Below are positions 33,529 through 44,880 of a DNA stretch of 64,000 bases, piece by piece. This DNA is from Diphasiastrum complanatum. Lineage: Eukaryota > Streptophyta > Lycopodiopsida > Lycopodiales > Lycopodiaceae. The DNA lies in contig CM055099.1 of assembly GCA_029204225.1 (NCBI GenBank), forward strand, positions 68,565,084 through 68,629,083, in the 5' to 3' direction. Both the position numbers and the translations under genes were made by a program. Within the stretch, counting starts at the first letter, position 1. Each line of letters starts with the position of its first letter. The notes under the pieces were generated by a model. The model was given only the letters and a program-made list of their open reading frames with translations. It was not told the DNA's origin and searched no databases.

Positions 33529-34957
33529 CTCCCTCTTCAACATTGGATGCTAGTTTCAACATAGTCTTTGAGCACATTCCAAGATTAGATCTATGAATTA
33601 AATATAGGTCCTTTCCCAATGGTTTGGTGAAGATATCAGCCACACACTCCTTTGAAGAGACATGTTGAAGCTCCACCTCTTTGGCAATGACTTGATCTCT
33701 CACAAAATGGTGAGCAATCTCAATGTGCTTGCTCCTTGCATGAAAAACAGGATTGCTTGCCAAGCTTTGGGCTGAAAGGTTATCACAAAGTATGATTGGA
33801 GTCTTCTCTGGTTCCAGCAAGTGAAGATCCAATAACATCCTCTTGATCCAAAGAATCTCCTTGGTGCATGTTGTTAATGCCTTGTACTCGGCTTCGGTGG
33901 AAGATAGAGAGATAGTTGGTTGCTTCTTTGATAGCCATGAGACCACTCCATCTCCAAGATAGATTGCAAAGGCACTTGTTGACTTCCTATCCATTTGATC
34001 ACCTGCAAAATCTGAATCTGAAAATCCACAAAGGTTAGGTGTAGTACCTCCATACAAGATGCCAAAATCTCTAGATCCCGAGATGTATCTAAGTACTCTC
34101 TTTCCTAGCTTCCAATGAGCCTCACTAGGATCTTGCATAAATTGACTTAGTTTACCAACCACAAAGCTTAGATCAGGTCTTGTGATGGTTAACCATATAA
34201 GAGATCCTATTAGCTTTCTATAGAGAGTAATGTCCTTGAAGGATCTTTCATTACTTCTTGTAGTTAGCTTTACATTTGATTCCATAGGAGTAGAAACAAC
34301 TTTACAATCTTCCATATGAAACCTTTTTAGAATAGAGTTAACATAATTTTCTTGACATATGAATGTAGATTTAGAAGTTCTAATAATCTCTATTCCTAAG
34401 ATATAATGAAGTTTACCAAGATCTTGAATTTCAAACTCTCTTTTGAGTGCCATCTTGATTTCATCTATATCTAGATTGTTACCACCACTTAAGATAATGT
34501 CATCAACATAGATCAAAAGTAAAGTGATATCATTTTCATTCAATCTAAAGTAGAGAGAATGATCATACTCACTCATAACAAAGTTTTGAGAAAGTAAGAA
34601 GGAATTGAGCTTAGCATACCAACTCCTTGGTGCTTGCTTTAGCCCATACAAACTCTTTTGGAGATAGCACACATGATTAGGCTCATCATGTGAAACATAG
34701 CCCTCGGGTTGCTCCATGTAAATATCTTCTTCAAGATCACCATTCAAGAAGGCATTAGTAACATCCATTTGCCACATATCCCAATCATAAAGAGTTGCAA
34801 GAGAGATTAGGATTCGAATAGTTACCATCTTTGCCACGGGTGCAAAGGTCTCATCATAGTCAATACCATATTCTTGAGCATACCCCTTTGCCACCAACCT
34901 TGCCTTGTACTTGTTGATTGATCCATCTTGATTTGTCTTGATCTTGAAGATCCACAC
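33524..34957 (-). CDS. Element F reverse transcriptase-RNase H ORF
   Basis: There is an uninterrupted frame of about 477 codons, entered at WIFKIKTNQDGSINKYKARL just after the integrase deletion. RT has DYDETFAPVAKM, MDVTNAFLNGDLEEDIYM, LYGLKQAPRSWYAKL and the catalytic YVDDIIL. RNase H has GFSDSDFAGD, LSSTEAEYKAL, CDNLSAQSLASNP and ends DIFTKPLGK followed by EEGV. All expected catalytic acids are present, so this polypeptide looks functional. It would need to be made as part of gag-pol, but it is in a different frame from gag-protease because of the deletion. The stop codon lies in the 3' LTR. Confidence 0.92.
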   Translation of the reverse strand: MWIFKIKTNQDGSINKYKARLVAKGYAQEYGIDYDETFAPVAKMVTIRILISLATLYDWDMWQMDVTNAFLNGDLEEDIYMEQPEGYVSHDEPNHVCYLQKSLYGLKQAPRSWYAKLNSFLLSQNFVMSEYDHSLYFRLNENDITLLLIYVDDIILSGGNNLDIDEIKMALKREFEIQDLGKLHYILGIEIIRTSKSTFICQENYVNSILKRFHMEDCKVVSTPMESNVKLTTRSNERSFKDITLYRKLIGSLIWLTITRPDLSFVVGKLSQFMQDPSEAHWKLGKRVLRYISGSRDFGILYGGTTPNLCGFSDSDFAGDQMDRKSTSAFAIYLGDGVVSWLSKKQPTISLSSTEAEYKALTTCTKEILWIKRMLLDLHLLEPEKTPIILCDNLSAQSLASNPVFHARSKHIEIAHHFVRDQVIAKEVELQHVSSKECVADIFTKPLGKDLYLIHRSNLGMCSKTMLKLASNVEEGV

Positions 34958-36098
34958 TTACACTAAGCAAATTCTTAGTGATTGAAGGAATGTACAAAAC
35001 ATTTTCAAGATTTGCTTTCCTATTTGTTGAAAGGGAAATAGGAATAGTGCCTATGCCTTTGATGTCACATTGACCATCATTTGCAGTGTAGATGATGTTA
35101 CCTTCTCCCTCATAAGACAATAAGGATGTAAAGTATTCCTTATGTCTTGTCATGTGAGATGAGGCTCCACTATCAATCCACCAAGGATCATTATCATCTA
35201 TGTTGGCTAACAAACTTGAAGTCATAACAAGTGATTCACATGTGTTATGTTCTTCCTCATCTATTGTAAGATTTCCTTGCCTCTCTCCTTGCTCTCTTTT
35301 CTTCTTATAACATTCATTTGCAAAATGACCTTTTATCCCACAATAAAAGCACTTGAACTTTGACTTATTGTTCTTAGTAGAAGAGGAAGAGGAAGAGTGA
35401 TCATCATGATCAAAGTTACCACCTTTGGACCATTTCCCTTTGCCTTTACCTTTGCCCTTGAATTTGCCTTTTGTGAAGAAAGCCTCTTCACCTCCACCTT
35501 GCAAGGATGCACCATCAAGCTTTGATTGCAACCTATGTTCTTCAGCCAATAAGATTTCTTGCAAGTCAACCACACTTGGCAAGACTCTTTGAATGGCAAA
35601 ACTTTGCACAAGGTTAGCATGTTCATTTAGCAAACCATTCAACATAACTTGGACTATTTCACCATCTTTTATGTTCTCATCAATGCATGCTAAATCATCA
35701 CTTAGGGACTTAACTCTCAAGATAAATGCATGAGCACTTTCACCCTCTCTTTGCCTACTAGAAAATATTTGCCTCCTTAGGGTCAATACCCTAGATGTGG
35801 ACTTTGATTCAAAGAGCTTCTTTAAGGCATTCCATGCCTCACTTGCACTTTGACACTTTCCAACTTCCTTGAGAAGTTCATTTGTAACATTCATTTTAAT
35901 GATATGAAGAGCCCTTTTGGCCTTCTTATCAAACCTTTGTTGCTCTTGAAGTGTGAGAGGTCTCTCTTCAATTTCTGCAACTATGTCCATGAGTTCATTC
36001 AACTCAAGTAAGGACTCCATCCTCACTTTCCAAGTAGAGTAGTTTGATGAACTCAACCTTTCACTAGACTCTAGCATGATCCCACCATTGGAAGCCAT
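34958..36098 (-). CDS. Element F gag-protease ORF
   Basis: An intact frame opens at the ATG at 36098 (MASNGGIMLESSERLSSSN). It contains the UBN2 gag domain (RALHIIKMNVTNELLKEV), a basic glycine/lysine tract, the CCHC knuckle CFYCGIKGHFANEC, and protease WWIDSGASSHMTRHKEYF. It then runs through IPSITKNLLSV to the deletion junction at about 34958. Beyond the junction the same frame runs on to 34860 out of register with RT. Gag and protease appear usable; only integrase is gone. Confidence 0.92.
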
Positions 36099-37258
36099 GA
36101 TTCTAATGTTTCTTCAACTTTTAGGTTCTGTCCTAAAGCACTTAGCACTCACTTTTCTCTCAACAAATGATAGATAAAGAGATCTATGAAGATTTAGGAC
36201 CCTAAAACACTTCTATCTTGAACCTAGATGGTTTCCAAGCATAGAAAGGAAGATTGAAACACATGCAACACTTTGCACACACTAAGAATGGATTACAAAA
36301 TCAAACCAACCTGAACACACTCTTGCTTAAGCTCTCAAACTTTCCAGCAAGTGACCAAATCAAGTTATGGTGTGAAGAGTTACTTGCATTCTTAGAAAAT
36401 ACCCAAAACTAGGATGCCAAGATTACCTAGTAATGAACAAACTTGATCAACATATGATCAACACACTAAGATATTGATTCAACCTGTAAAACCACATGTA
36501 AACCACACTTCTAAAAGTTTATAAACTCCAGCAAGTGATAAATACAAGATTTAGAGGTGAATGAATGAGCACACTTAGTGAATCACAAGACTAGCTTCAC
36601 TATCTTGTCAAATCTTGGTGTTTAGATGTAGATCTAAGATCACTTCACATGAGAATGTTCCTCAACCTGTTAAGAACCTGAAAACACACTTGCATAATGG
36701 TTAACACCTTCCAGCAAATGCTCCAATCAAATTACATAAGGAGAGTTACTTACATGCTCAACAAAGTACACCAAAATTTATGCCAAAATTGATGACAATC
36801 TTTACAATATGCTCTTCACAATGGAGCTTACAATATGTTCACCCAAAAAAGGGGATCTTTCATCCAAATGGGAGCTTTGCTCAGCCTTTAGGAGAATTAC
36901 AACTCACTCAAAAGAGCATTTGTCATCCACTTAAGGAGAAGTTTCATCCACTTAAGGAGAGTGTTCATCCAAGAATGGAGATTGTCAACAATAGGATTGA
37001 AAAGAACATTGTTAGTATTGAATATGCACAAGCCTCACAATCACAAATGATTAGGTGTTATGATCTGATCCAAAATAGTTTCTTTTCAGCCTCTGATCTT
37101 CAATAGACCTGAAATATGCTTTTGATCCACAAGTTCAACTCACAAAACAAAGGTTAGTAAGATTTGATCAACAAAGCAATGCAAAATCATGCTAGAACTT
37201 GATCAAACATCCAAATATCACCAAAAATGGAATACTTACTGTAAATAGAAGCCAACCA
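36099..37258 (-). other. Untranslated leader of element F
   Basis: 1160 bp lie between the primer site and gag. Around 36925-36985 a phrase of about 21 bp built on CATCCACTTAAGGAGA is repeated in tandem. The homologous leader of element H (about 54230-54310) has the same repeats, so they are a family trait. Confidence 0.7.
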
Positions 37259-37270
37259 GCTCTGATACCA
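37259..37270 (-). promoter_or_regulatory. Element F primer-binding site
   Basis: GCTCTGATACCA on the plus strand, the tRNA-iMet primer site in minus orientation, directly adjacent to the LTR at 37271. Confidence 0.93.
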
Positions 37271-37925
37271 AGTGAAAAATACAGATCCTAAGTGGATCTA
37301 AACTCCAAGATCATTGGCTTGAATGCTTGCACTCCAAACTACATAAGCTAGGAATTGGCAACACATTCTATGCTACCTAGAATGCAAAGAACTTGATCAA
37401 AATGCATTTATCACAAATGGAAACTTTCATAAACATCAAGTGCGGCCCAAAATAGCATTATACAGTCCATAATACATCAGCCTATCACTTTTGGAAAGCA
37501 CCTAAGATCATACACAATAGCTTGAAGACAATACACACAACAATGCTCTCAATGGAGGAAGAAACAATGACAATGATCTATTGATCTCAATGAAGCATAC
37601 AAAAGGTTTCTCCAGCCTGTTCTCCACGACTTCCCTACTATTTATGGATGAGGAAGATGACTCCCTCTCCTCTCTCTAGAAGGTACTTGACCCTAGATAT
37701 TTCCTATATAGGAAAAATAGCTAAAAATGGCTTATATGACCAAAATACATCAAAATGGTCTCATTTTGAAGGGTATGAAGTTTGACACTTCATCATACTG
37801 AAAAAATACAGTAAATAAAAACATTGTGGCCTGGTTCACACGTGTGAAACTCCCGAACCAAAACTATTTACAATTTTAGCCAATTTAGGCCTCAAACTAG
37901 CTAGGAAATGTTGACAATTTTCACA
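37271..37925 (-). repeat. Element F 5' LTR
   Basis: 655 bp, about 99% identical to 32874-33528, with the same TG...CT ends. CACACGTGTG is at 37837-37846. Confidence 0.93.
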
Positions 37926-37930
37926 AGTAA
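37926..37930. repeat. Target-site duplication of element F (right)
   Basis: AGTAA, the partner of 32869-32873. Confidence 0.92.
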
Positions 37931-38179
37931 TAACTCATTCACATGGAAGTCCAATCTATTTACATATAGTTTGACCAATTTGACCAATTTCAAGATTCTA
38001 CTCAAAGGTCAATTTCACACTAGTGTAGATCTAGCTAAAATCAATCTAACTTTATAAAAGTGACTTATGTACATTCTTTCACACGTGGGTACAGACTCCA
38101 CACATGTGAGATCCTATCAAGATCAATTATCTTAAGATCTACAAAGTTCATCAAGATGGAAGTGATATTTTTAACAAGA
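37931..38179 (-). mobile_element. Element D 5' LTR, distal part
   Basis: This continues the LTR interrupted by element F and ends TTTTTAACA at 38179, the inverted counterpart of the TGTTAA start at 32266. The next base starts element E's RNase H region. Confidence 0.65.
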
Positions 38180-38682
38180 AATGCTATCGACCCACTCGTC
38201 CTGCGAGGCTACTCCGACTTAGATTGGGGAGGAAAAGTCTCTACCAGAAGATCTACCTCCGGGTCTGTTTCTATCTGGCAGGAGGACTGATTTTGTGGAA
38301 CTCAAGGAAGCAGAAATCAGTTGCACTTTCTTCGATTGAGGCAGAGTACATTGCAGTATGTCAACCTTCAAAAGAAGTTGTATGGATCAGGTTGTTACTT
38401 CATGACTTACATGACACTCAGTTCAATGCTACCACCATTCTGTGTGACAACTTGAGTTGTATTTCACTGTCACTAAATCCCAGATTTCATTGCAAATCCA
38501 CGCACATAAAAATCCAATATCATTTCATTCGGAAGAAAGTTTTCTCAGGGCAAGTGATCCTTCAATACTGCTCCACAACAGAAATGGTCACAGACATCTT
38601 CACCAAAGCGCTTCCCAGGATCAAGCATCAGAAGTTCTTCATCATGCTGAACCTGACAAAGATACCAAGGCACCAACCGTGA
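38180..38682 (+). pseudogene. Ty1/copia RNase H (element E, 3' part)
   Basis: It resumes plus-strand element E after nested element D. LRGYSDLDWGG carries the first RNase H aspartate, followed by a one-base frame change near 38270-38290. Then come KSVALSSIEAEYIAVCQPSKEVVW, CDNLSCISLSLNPRFH, THIKIQYHFIRKK and DIFTKALPR. The missing E RT and the missing 3' end of D are best explained by one deletion that removed both. Confidence 0.85.
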
Positions 38683-38686
38683 CCTT

Positions 38687-38695
38687 AAGGGGGAC
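38687..38695 (+). promoter_or_regulatory. Element E polypurine tract
   Basis: AAGGGGGAC immediately precedes the LTR start TGTTGGAAATTAAG at 38696, the normal position of the plus-strand primer. Confidence 0.75.
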
Positions 38696-39840
38696 TGTTG
38701 GAAATTAAGCCCACAATTGTCTCCTTGGTGAATCATAACTTAGATAGCTAGTAATTTGAAGAACGTCTACAACGAGCTTCCGACTAATCTCCAACAAAGG
38801 GTAACCAATCCTATTATAATTTCAAGTTCAGATGTTAACTTTAATAACTTCAGGTCATTGAAGACTTGGCCATCTTCAAGGACTTCCACAAATTTGCATT
38901 CAGAACAAGTCTGCAAATTTACATTACTTTTTGAACAGTCTACAGAAATACACTAAGTGTCACACAGTTCGCATTTTTTGCACTTTCTTGAAAACTGCAA
39001 AACTTGCCTTCAACTTCTTATGTTCAACTATTTTGAAGAAGTCAACCTATTCACAGTTCAACAATTCAACTATTTTCAACACCTTCGGCTTTTTCGCATT
39101 TTTTCAAAAAATGCAAAGAAAGATGAATTCCAGAAGGTCCTCTATTTTTAAGGGTTAAACTGTTAAAGGCACCTTCGCCAACTTTTTAAGGGCACCTTAA
39201 AGTTATTTCAAAGGCACATTTGGCTTTTTCGCAATTTTTCGAAAAGTGCGAGAAAGTAAAACTGTTAAAGACATCTTCGCTTTCTAAGGGCACCTTAAAC
39301 TTTCTAAGGGCATTTTCGACTTTTTCGCATTTTTTTGAAAAGTGCAAGAAAGTCAAACTGTTAAAGACATCTTTGCTTTTTGGAAGGCACCTTCAATTTT
39401 CTAAGGGCACCTTAAACTTGTTCAAGGCACCTTCGACTTTTTTGCAAAATTCCGAAGAGAAAAAAATGCCGAAGGTCGTCTAAATTGAACGAGGTACGTT
39501 CCCAAGTCACTTCCCGAAATTTGGAAAGTGAGAGAATTTGCGACGTCCTTGTCCGCGTCAACGATCCTGATTTGTTGATTGTATACACTATGTATAGTTG
39601 TCAAAAATCCATGTACTTCCAACTACAACGGCTTTTTTAATTAGGTGAAAATCATTCAATGTAATTAATACACGGATGAAATCTATAAATAGATCATCCA
39701 AGCACAGATTATTAGTTGCTCCGTCCATGAGACATATTATTTGAACCTCCCAGTTACACCGTCAATTTTTTGTTGTAATTGCTATTTGTATTGTGCTTCA
39801 GAGTAATATAGCAACATCACATTTTTATCTGTGTACAACA
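38696..39840 (+). mobile_element. Element E 3' LTR
   Basis: About 1145 bp, starting TGTTGGAAATT and ending TGTACAACA (TGTTG/CAACA ends). A TATA box TATAAATAG lies near 39676 with an R/U5-like AT-rich tail. The U3 part (about 39080-39450) contains three to four imperfect ~100-135-bp repeats, each with a TTTTTCGCATTTTTT ... AAAAGTGCGAGAAAG hairpin. Confidence 0.75.
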
Positions 39841-40267
39841 ACGTAGATGAATGCATGTTGTTGTAACGGGAGAGCTGTTCCACAATATTCCTGCTCTCTT
39901 CTCCGTTTGTGTTCTTCTATCTCCATTGCCCCCATCAGCCATCAGTACAGTAGCAATTACAGTACTTGATCTACCTTACACCAGACCGACAAGTCAAAAG
40001 TTGTCTGACTCGTGCCTAGTTGACTTGCCCATTTCTTGACTCGCCACCTGCTCCATTTGATTCACCACTTTTCTAGATAGCTCTGATCATCATCTGTAGC
40101 AAGTAGGTAGCTTGGCGAGTCAAAAAGTTTTGACTCGCGTTGTCTGACTCACCAACAATGAAAATAAAAAAATTTCTTGGACATTTGACAATTAGAACCC
40201 ATCTGCATTTTCCTATTATTTTTGGTGATTGCTTATTGTGAATGCTTGATGTTGCATTTCTGATTCT
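39841..40267. other. No gene; TGACTC-rich spacer with a hairpin
   Basis: This spacer between the E LTR and the palindromic array has several TGACTC/GAGTCA words. A 24-bp inverted repeat lies at 40115-40138 (arms GCGAGTCAAAA / TTTTGACTCGC around AG). Confidence 0.5.
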
Positions 40268-41348
40268 TGACATATGTGGCAAAGCCTGGTTGGCTTGCCA
40301 CACAAGCCTATGTTAGACCTATGTGGTTTGCCACATGGCAAATCCTAAGCTTGCAGAACTTGCCACATGGTAGACCTACATGGCTTTCCAAGTGGTAGCC
40401 TGCGACAAGATTGGCAAATAGTAGGTCTATGACATGCCTATGTGGCATGCTACACAAGCCTGTGATAGTCCTATGTGGCTTAGACATGGGAAGTAATAAA
40501 TCTACATGGTTTTCCATGTGGCAGGCCTATGTGCTAGCTTGCAAGTCCCACTTCTTTCTCTCTGTAGGTCCACTCAAGCCTATGTGGTAGAGCCTGGTTG
40601 GCTTGCCACACAATCCTATGGCAAGCCTATGTGGCAACCTACAACGTGCTTGCATGGTAGACATGAGGCCTATGCCATGCCTATGTGGTCTACCATGCAA
40701 GCCTATGGTAGGCCTACATGGCTTGCCACGTGTGAGCTTTCGAGCCCACCTCTCTATCTCTCTCTCTCTCTGGGTCCACTCAGGCCTACATGGAAAAGCT
40801 CGGTTGGCTTGTCGCACAAGCCTATGGTAGGCCTACATGGCTTGCCATGTGGCAAACCCCAAGCTTGCATGATTTGCCATGTGGCAGGCCTACGTGGCTT
40901 GCTATGTGACAACCTATGATAGGCTTGGTAGATAGTAGGCCTATGTGGCCTACTACACAAGCCTGTGGTAGGCCATGTGGCAAGCCACACAAGCCTATGG
41001 TAGGCCTACGTGGCTTGCCACATGGCCAGTCCCAACCCTACATAATTTTTCAAGTGGTAGTCCTACGTGGCTTGCGATGTGGCAACTTTCAAGCCCCAAT
41101 TCTCTCTCTCTATGTCCACTCAGGCCTACATGGCAAAGTCTGGTTGGCTTGCCACACAATCTTATGGCAAGCCTATGTGGGAATCTACAACATGCTTGCA
41201 TGGCAGACATGAGGCCTATGTCATGCCTATGTGGTCTGCCATTCAAGCCTATGGTAGGCCTACATGGCTTGCCACATGTCAGCTTTCGAGCCCACCTCTC
41301 TATCTATCTCTCTCTGGGTCCACTCAGGCCTACATGCTGAAGCTCGGT

Positions 41349-41649
41349 TGTTACAACTTCCTAAGATCTTCGACTGCCTTAGCACACATCTCTTGGCCTA
41401 GAGATACATCATGGCTCATGCACGTGCCCTCCATCCACCAACTCCTGGGTAGACTGAGTGAATGGAAAGAGGGAAACCCCACCACTATATAGGCATAGCA
41501 AAGTGAGTCTCATCAAGCACAGTCCTGTCGGCGACACGTAACCACCTAGGATGGTGACGTGTGGCACGCAAACATGTCGATAACGCCAAACCTGCGTCAT
41601 GCCCCTTGCGAGTCTGTCACTGAAGGGCGTACCAATATAGTACATAACA
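41349..41649. mobile_element. ~300-bp solo-LTR-like insertion in the array
   Basis: The sequence TGTTACAAC...ACATAACA interrupts a repeat unit. The homologous empty site at about 40798-40812 reads GCTCGGTTGGCTTG without it. It has a TATA-like ACTATATAGG near 41482 and TG...CA ends, as an LTR would. The target duplication is short or blurred (2-4 bp, GT to GTTG), so an unrecognised class II element is possible. Confidence 0.55.
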
Positions 41650-41953
41650 GTTGGCTTGCCACACAAGCCTATGGTAGGCCTACATGGCTTGCCATGTTGC
41701 CATGTGGCAAACCCCAAGCTTGCATGATTTGCCATGTGGCAGGCCTACGTGGCTTGTTATGTGACAACTTATGATAGGCTTGTTAGATAATAGGCCTATG
41801 TGGCCTACTACACAAGCCTATGGTAGGCCATGTGGCAAGCCACACAAGCCTATGGTAGGCCTACATGGCTTGCCACAAGGACAGTCCCAAGCCTACATGA
41901 TTTTCCACGTGGTAGTCCTACCTGGCTTGCGATGTGACAACTTTCGAGCCCCA

Positions 41954-42128
<175 letters not shown>

Positions 42129-42178
42129 GTCCACTCAGGCCTACATAACAGAGCCTGGTTGGCTTGCCATACAAGCCT

Positions 42179-43555
42179 GTTGGATTTATCTCCTTTACTC
42201 TCCTAAATCCTATGTTAATCTGCCTCCATTCATGTTGCTACATTTTTACTCATGTTGTCGCACAGTCTGCATATTTACATGTAAAATAAGACAGACGAAT
42301 AAAACGCGACTGTTTGCATAAATACAAGTAAAATTACACAGGCGAAAAAGACAAAAAAGATGACACTGTGTTTTTACACATGATTTGTGACATGCAAAAA
42401 AAACAACACTGCCGTACAAATGCCGAAGATGCCCTAATGGAAAAGCAAAGGTACCTTGTAAATCAAATCTTAAGGCATTTGTCAGAGTTCGCATTTTTCG
42501 CATCTTCACCAACGTTCATTTCAGCAAACACTGACGTCGCGGCCTTCTCATGCTCTTCCCATGCAACTGTGCAAACAGATTTGACAACGACAGCAGCACC
42601 CACGATCTCCCAAAGATAGCACATCCACTTTGTACTTTGTTCATCTGCACACCTGTAAAATTATGTATATATATTGAATACCATTTGCGTATTTTAAGTG
42701 TGAGAGAAATCCAGTGAGAAACTAGCAACAAACATAACAACATCAGAAGCTTATCAGAGATAGATGAAGTAGATGCTTTTGTGCATCGATTCTTTGTATT
42801 GTCAATAATAGGTTTATTCCTTTCACATATTGGATTAGCTTTGTGAAGCATGCGGTTTCATCTGCTATTGTCTTGTGCTCACCAGCATTATTGACTTGTA
42901 TATTTTGTTATACTTAATCTGATTACAGCTCTGTTTGTTATGCGTTCAGATTTGTGTCAATATTGCTATGCTTTTCTACATTCTGTATGACTCTATTATT
43001 AGGGGAGTTAAAGAACCTTCATAGGCTTATGGAAGGTCAAGAGACTTCTTCCGTAACCTATGACTCTTTGAATGTCTTTCTTGTGGGAGTTGGGAACTCA
43101 ATGGACACCTTGGAAGTGCACCCTCCTATTAGGTCCCATTGCCCAAGTTGTGCCTGTATACTTTGGTCCAAGACCAATAAAGTGATATGGTTCAAGGTTG
43201 AGGCCCAAGGTTTAGAAAAATAGCCAAAACACCAATGGTAATAACTTTCTAACACCTCACTAGGTTCCATACCTCCAACCAACACATGTACACCTACCTA
43301 CCCTTATCCAAGGACACCAGTTCCTTAATTTAAATGCACGTACCCTTAATCCTAAGGGTACTCCTTACCCTTATCCAAGGGTAACTTGATTTCATACCTC
43401 CGACCAAGGTATAGTCACTTGTCTGTCCTTATCCAAAGGCACGTACCTCTTATCCAAGTGTAACTTGCCATTTAGTCCCCAACACTAAATGGACATTTAG
43501 GAGTCACTGAAGTACTGCTAGTTACATAAGTATGTAATATTCTTTCCCCCTAAAC
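42179..43555 (+). other. No gene; LTR-like sequence with TATA box
   Basis: It begins TGTTGGATTTATC at about 42179 and has GTATATATATTG near 42665 and short TTCGCATTTTTCGC motifs shared with the E LTR. It may be an LTR in plus orientation ending near 43000, but I see no CA end with a primer site or a partner copy. From 43000 to 43555 nothing is assignable except repeated ACCCTTATCCAAGG phrases near 43310-43460. Confidence 0.35.
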
Positions 43556-44880
43556 TTAAATTTTTTCTTGTAGAGAAAAAATTGGAAAATTCTTCTGGAG
43601 ATCAGCCTCCTTTTTCCAAGTATCCTCTTCTTCTGATTTGCCCCTCCACCTAACTAAAAATTCCCGAAGCACTCTATTCCTTAGAGTTTTCTGCCAGCTA
43701 TTAACAGTCGCCTCGGGTTCAGGTGGTCCACTCAGGGACTCATCACGAAGAAGCTCCACTAGATCTTCCACAAGGACCAGGGTTTTCCCAACCCCCAACG
43801 AGGGTTTCAACTTACTAACATGGAAAACATAATGAACATTAATGTTAGCTAGAAGGTCTAGTTTGTATGCAAGCTTGTTTATCATTTGGATAACCTTAAA
43901 AGGAGCGCAATACCTAGGCGCCAATTTTGCACACTTGAAAGTTTTCAAGCCCCTAGAGTGACTAGGAACCCTCAAAAACACCCAGTCGTTGACCAAGAAT
44001 ACCTTCTGCTTCCGAGATAGATCAGCGTACTGCCTTGCCCTGTCCTGGGCACTTCTTATGCTATCTTTAGCTAGCTATAACATTTCTTGCATATCCACAA
44101 GAAAATCAGCTGCGGCTTGCACCCTAAGGTTTTTCATGCCAACACTAATCGGTGATCAAGGTTGATAACCATACATAAGCATGAAAGGGCTAAATCCGGT
44201 CGCTGAATGTTTTGCACTATTATATCCACCAATATAAGGTAATTAGATCGTCGATTGCCCACATATGCTCGTAGCATATCCTCCATTGTTTGATTGATCC
44301 TTTCTGTTTGATTGTCTGATTCCGGTTGATCTGTAGAACTCATACTTAAAGTCATTTCCAACTATTCAAATACTGTCTGCCAAAAATTCCTAGTGAATTT
44401 TGGGCCATGGTCATTGACAATATCGCAAGGCAGCCTGTACAGTCAAGAAAGCTTCTCAACAAACAATTGACTCTAGTTTTGGAGCTTTAACAATAGTTTT
44501 TGTTGGGATAAATTGAGCAATCTTCGTAAGTCTATCAACAATGACCCAAACCGAATCGTGGCCCTTCCCTATACGTGGAAGCCCGACCACAAAATCCATA
44601 GATATATTTTCCTACTTTTCGGTAGGAATATCTAAAGGATGTAATAGGCCACTAGCTTTTAGCCTCTCTGTTTCATTTAACTGGCACTTAGCACATTTAA
44701 GTACATAATAGGCCTCTACTTGACTTTTCATCTTAGGCCACCAAAATTGTCGTCGAACTAAGTCAAGTGTTCTTTGTATACCCGAATGTCCTGCGCATGG
44801 ACTATCATGACACTCATGCAAGATTTGGGCCCTTATTGTGTCATTTGTTGGATTATTCTCCTTCCTACTAATTGACTAAT
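43556..44880 (-). pseudogene. Ty3/gypsy chromovirus integrase and chromodomain relic
   Basis: Minus-strand order: an integrase zinc-binding domain at 44821-44612 (HDSPCAGHSGIQRTL, FWWPKM, CAKCQ; an HHCC finger), then decayed core segments ([17 protein letters not shown] near 44540-44490, and QPESDNQTERINQTMEDMLR near 44340-44270). The C-terminal GPY-like region follows (CAKLAPRYCAPFKVIQMI), then LDLLANINVHYVFHVSKLK and a chromodomain (REFLVRWRGKSEEEDTW, FPIFSL) ending at 43556. Stops and frameshifts are frequent. The chromodomain at the integrase end defines the chromovirus clade; it usually directs insertion to marked chromatin. Confidence 0.85.

Larger units (their letters stand above)
32874..37925 (-). 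mobile_element. Complete Ty1/copia element F, 5052 bp, integrase deleted
   Basis: LTRs of equal length (655 bp, 32874-33528 and 37271-37925) differ at about seven positions, so this is the youngest insertion in the window. Flanking AGTAA duplications show it entered the 5' LTR of element D. Minus-strand order is 5' LTR, primer site (37259-37270), leader, gag-protease ORF, RT-RNase H ORF, polypurine tract, 3' LTR. The whole integrase gene is missing: the protease-distal segment joins directly to the start of RT. The element is therefore non-autonomous. Confidence 0.95.

Noticed and set aside
34860-34957. Last 30 codons of the element F gag-protease ORF
   Set aside because: They are out-of-frame translation of the RT start created by the integrase deletion junction.
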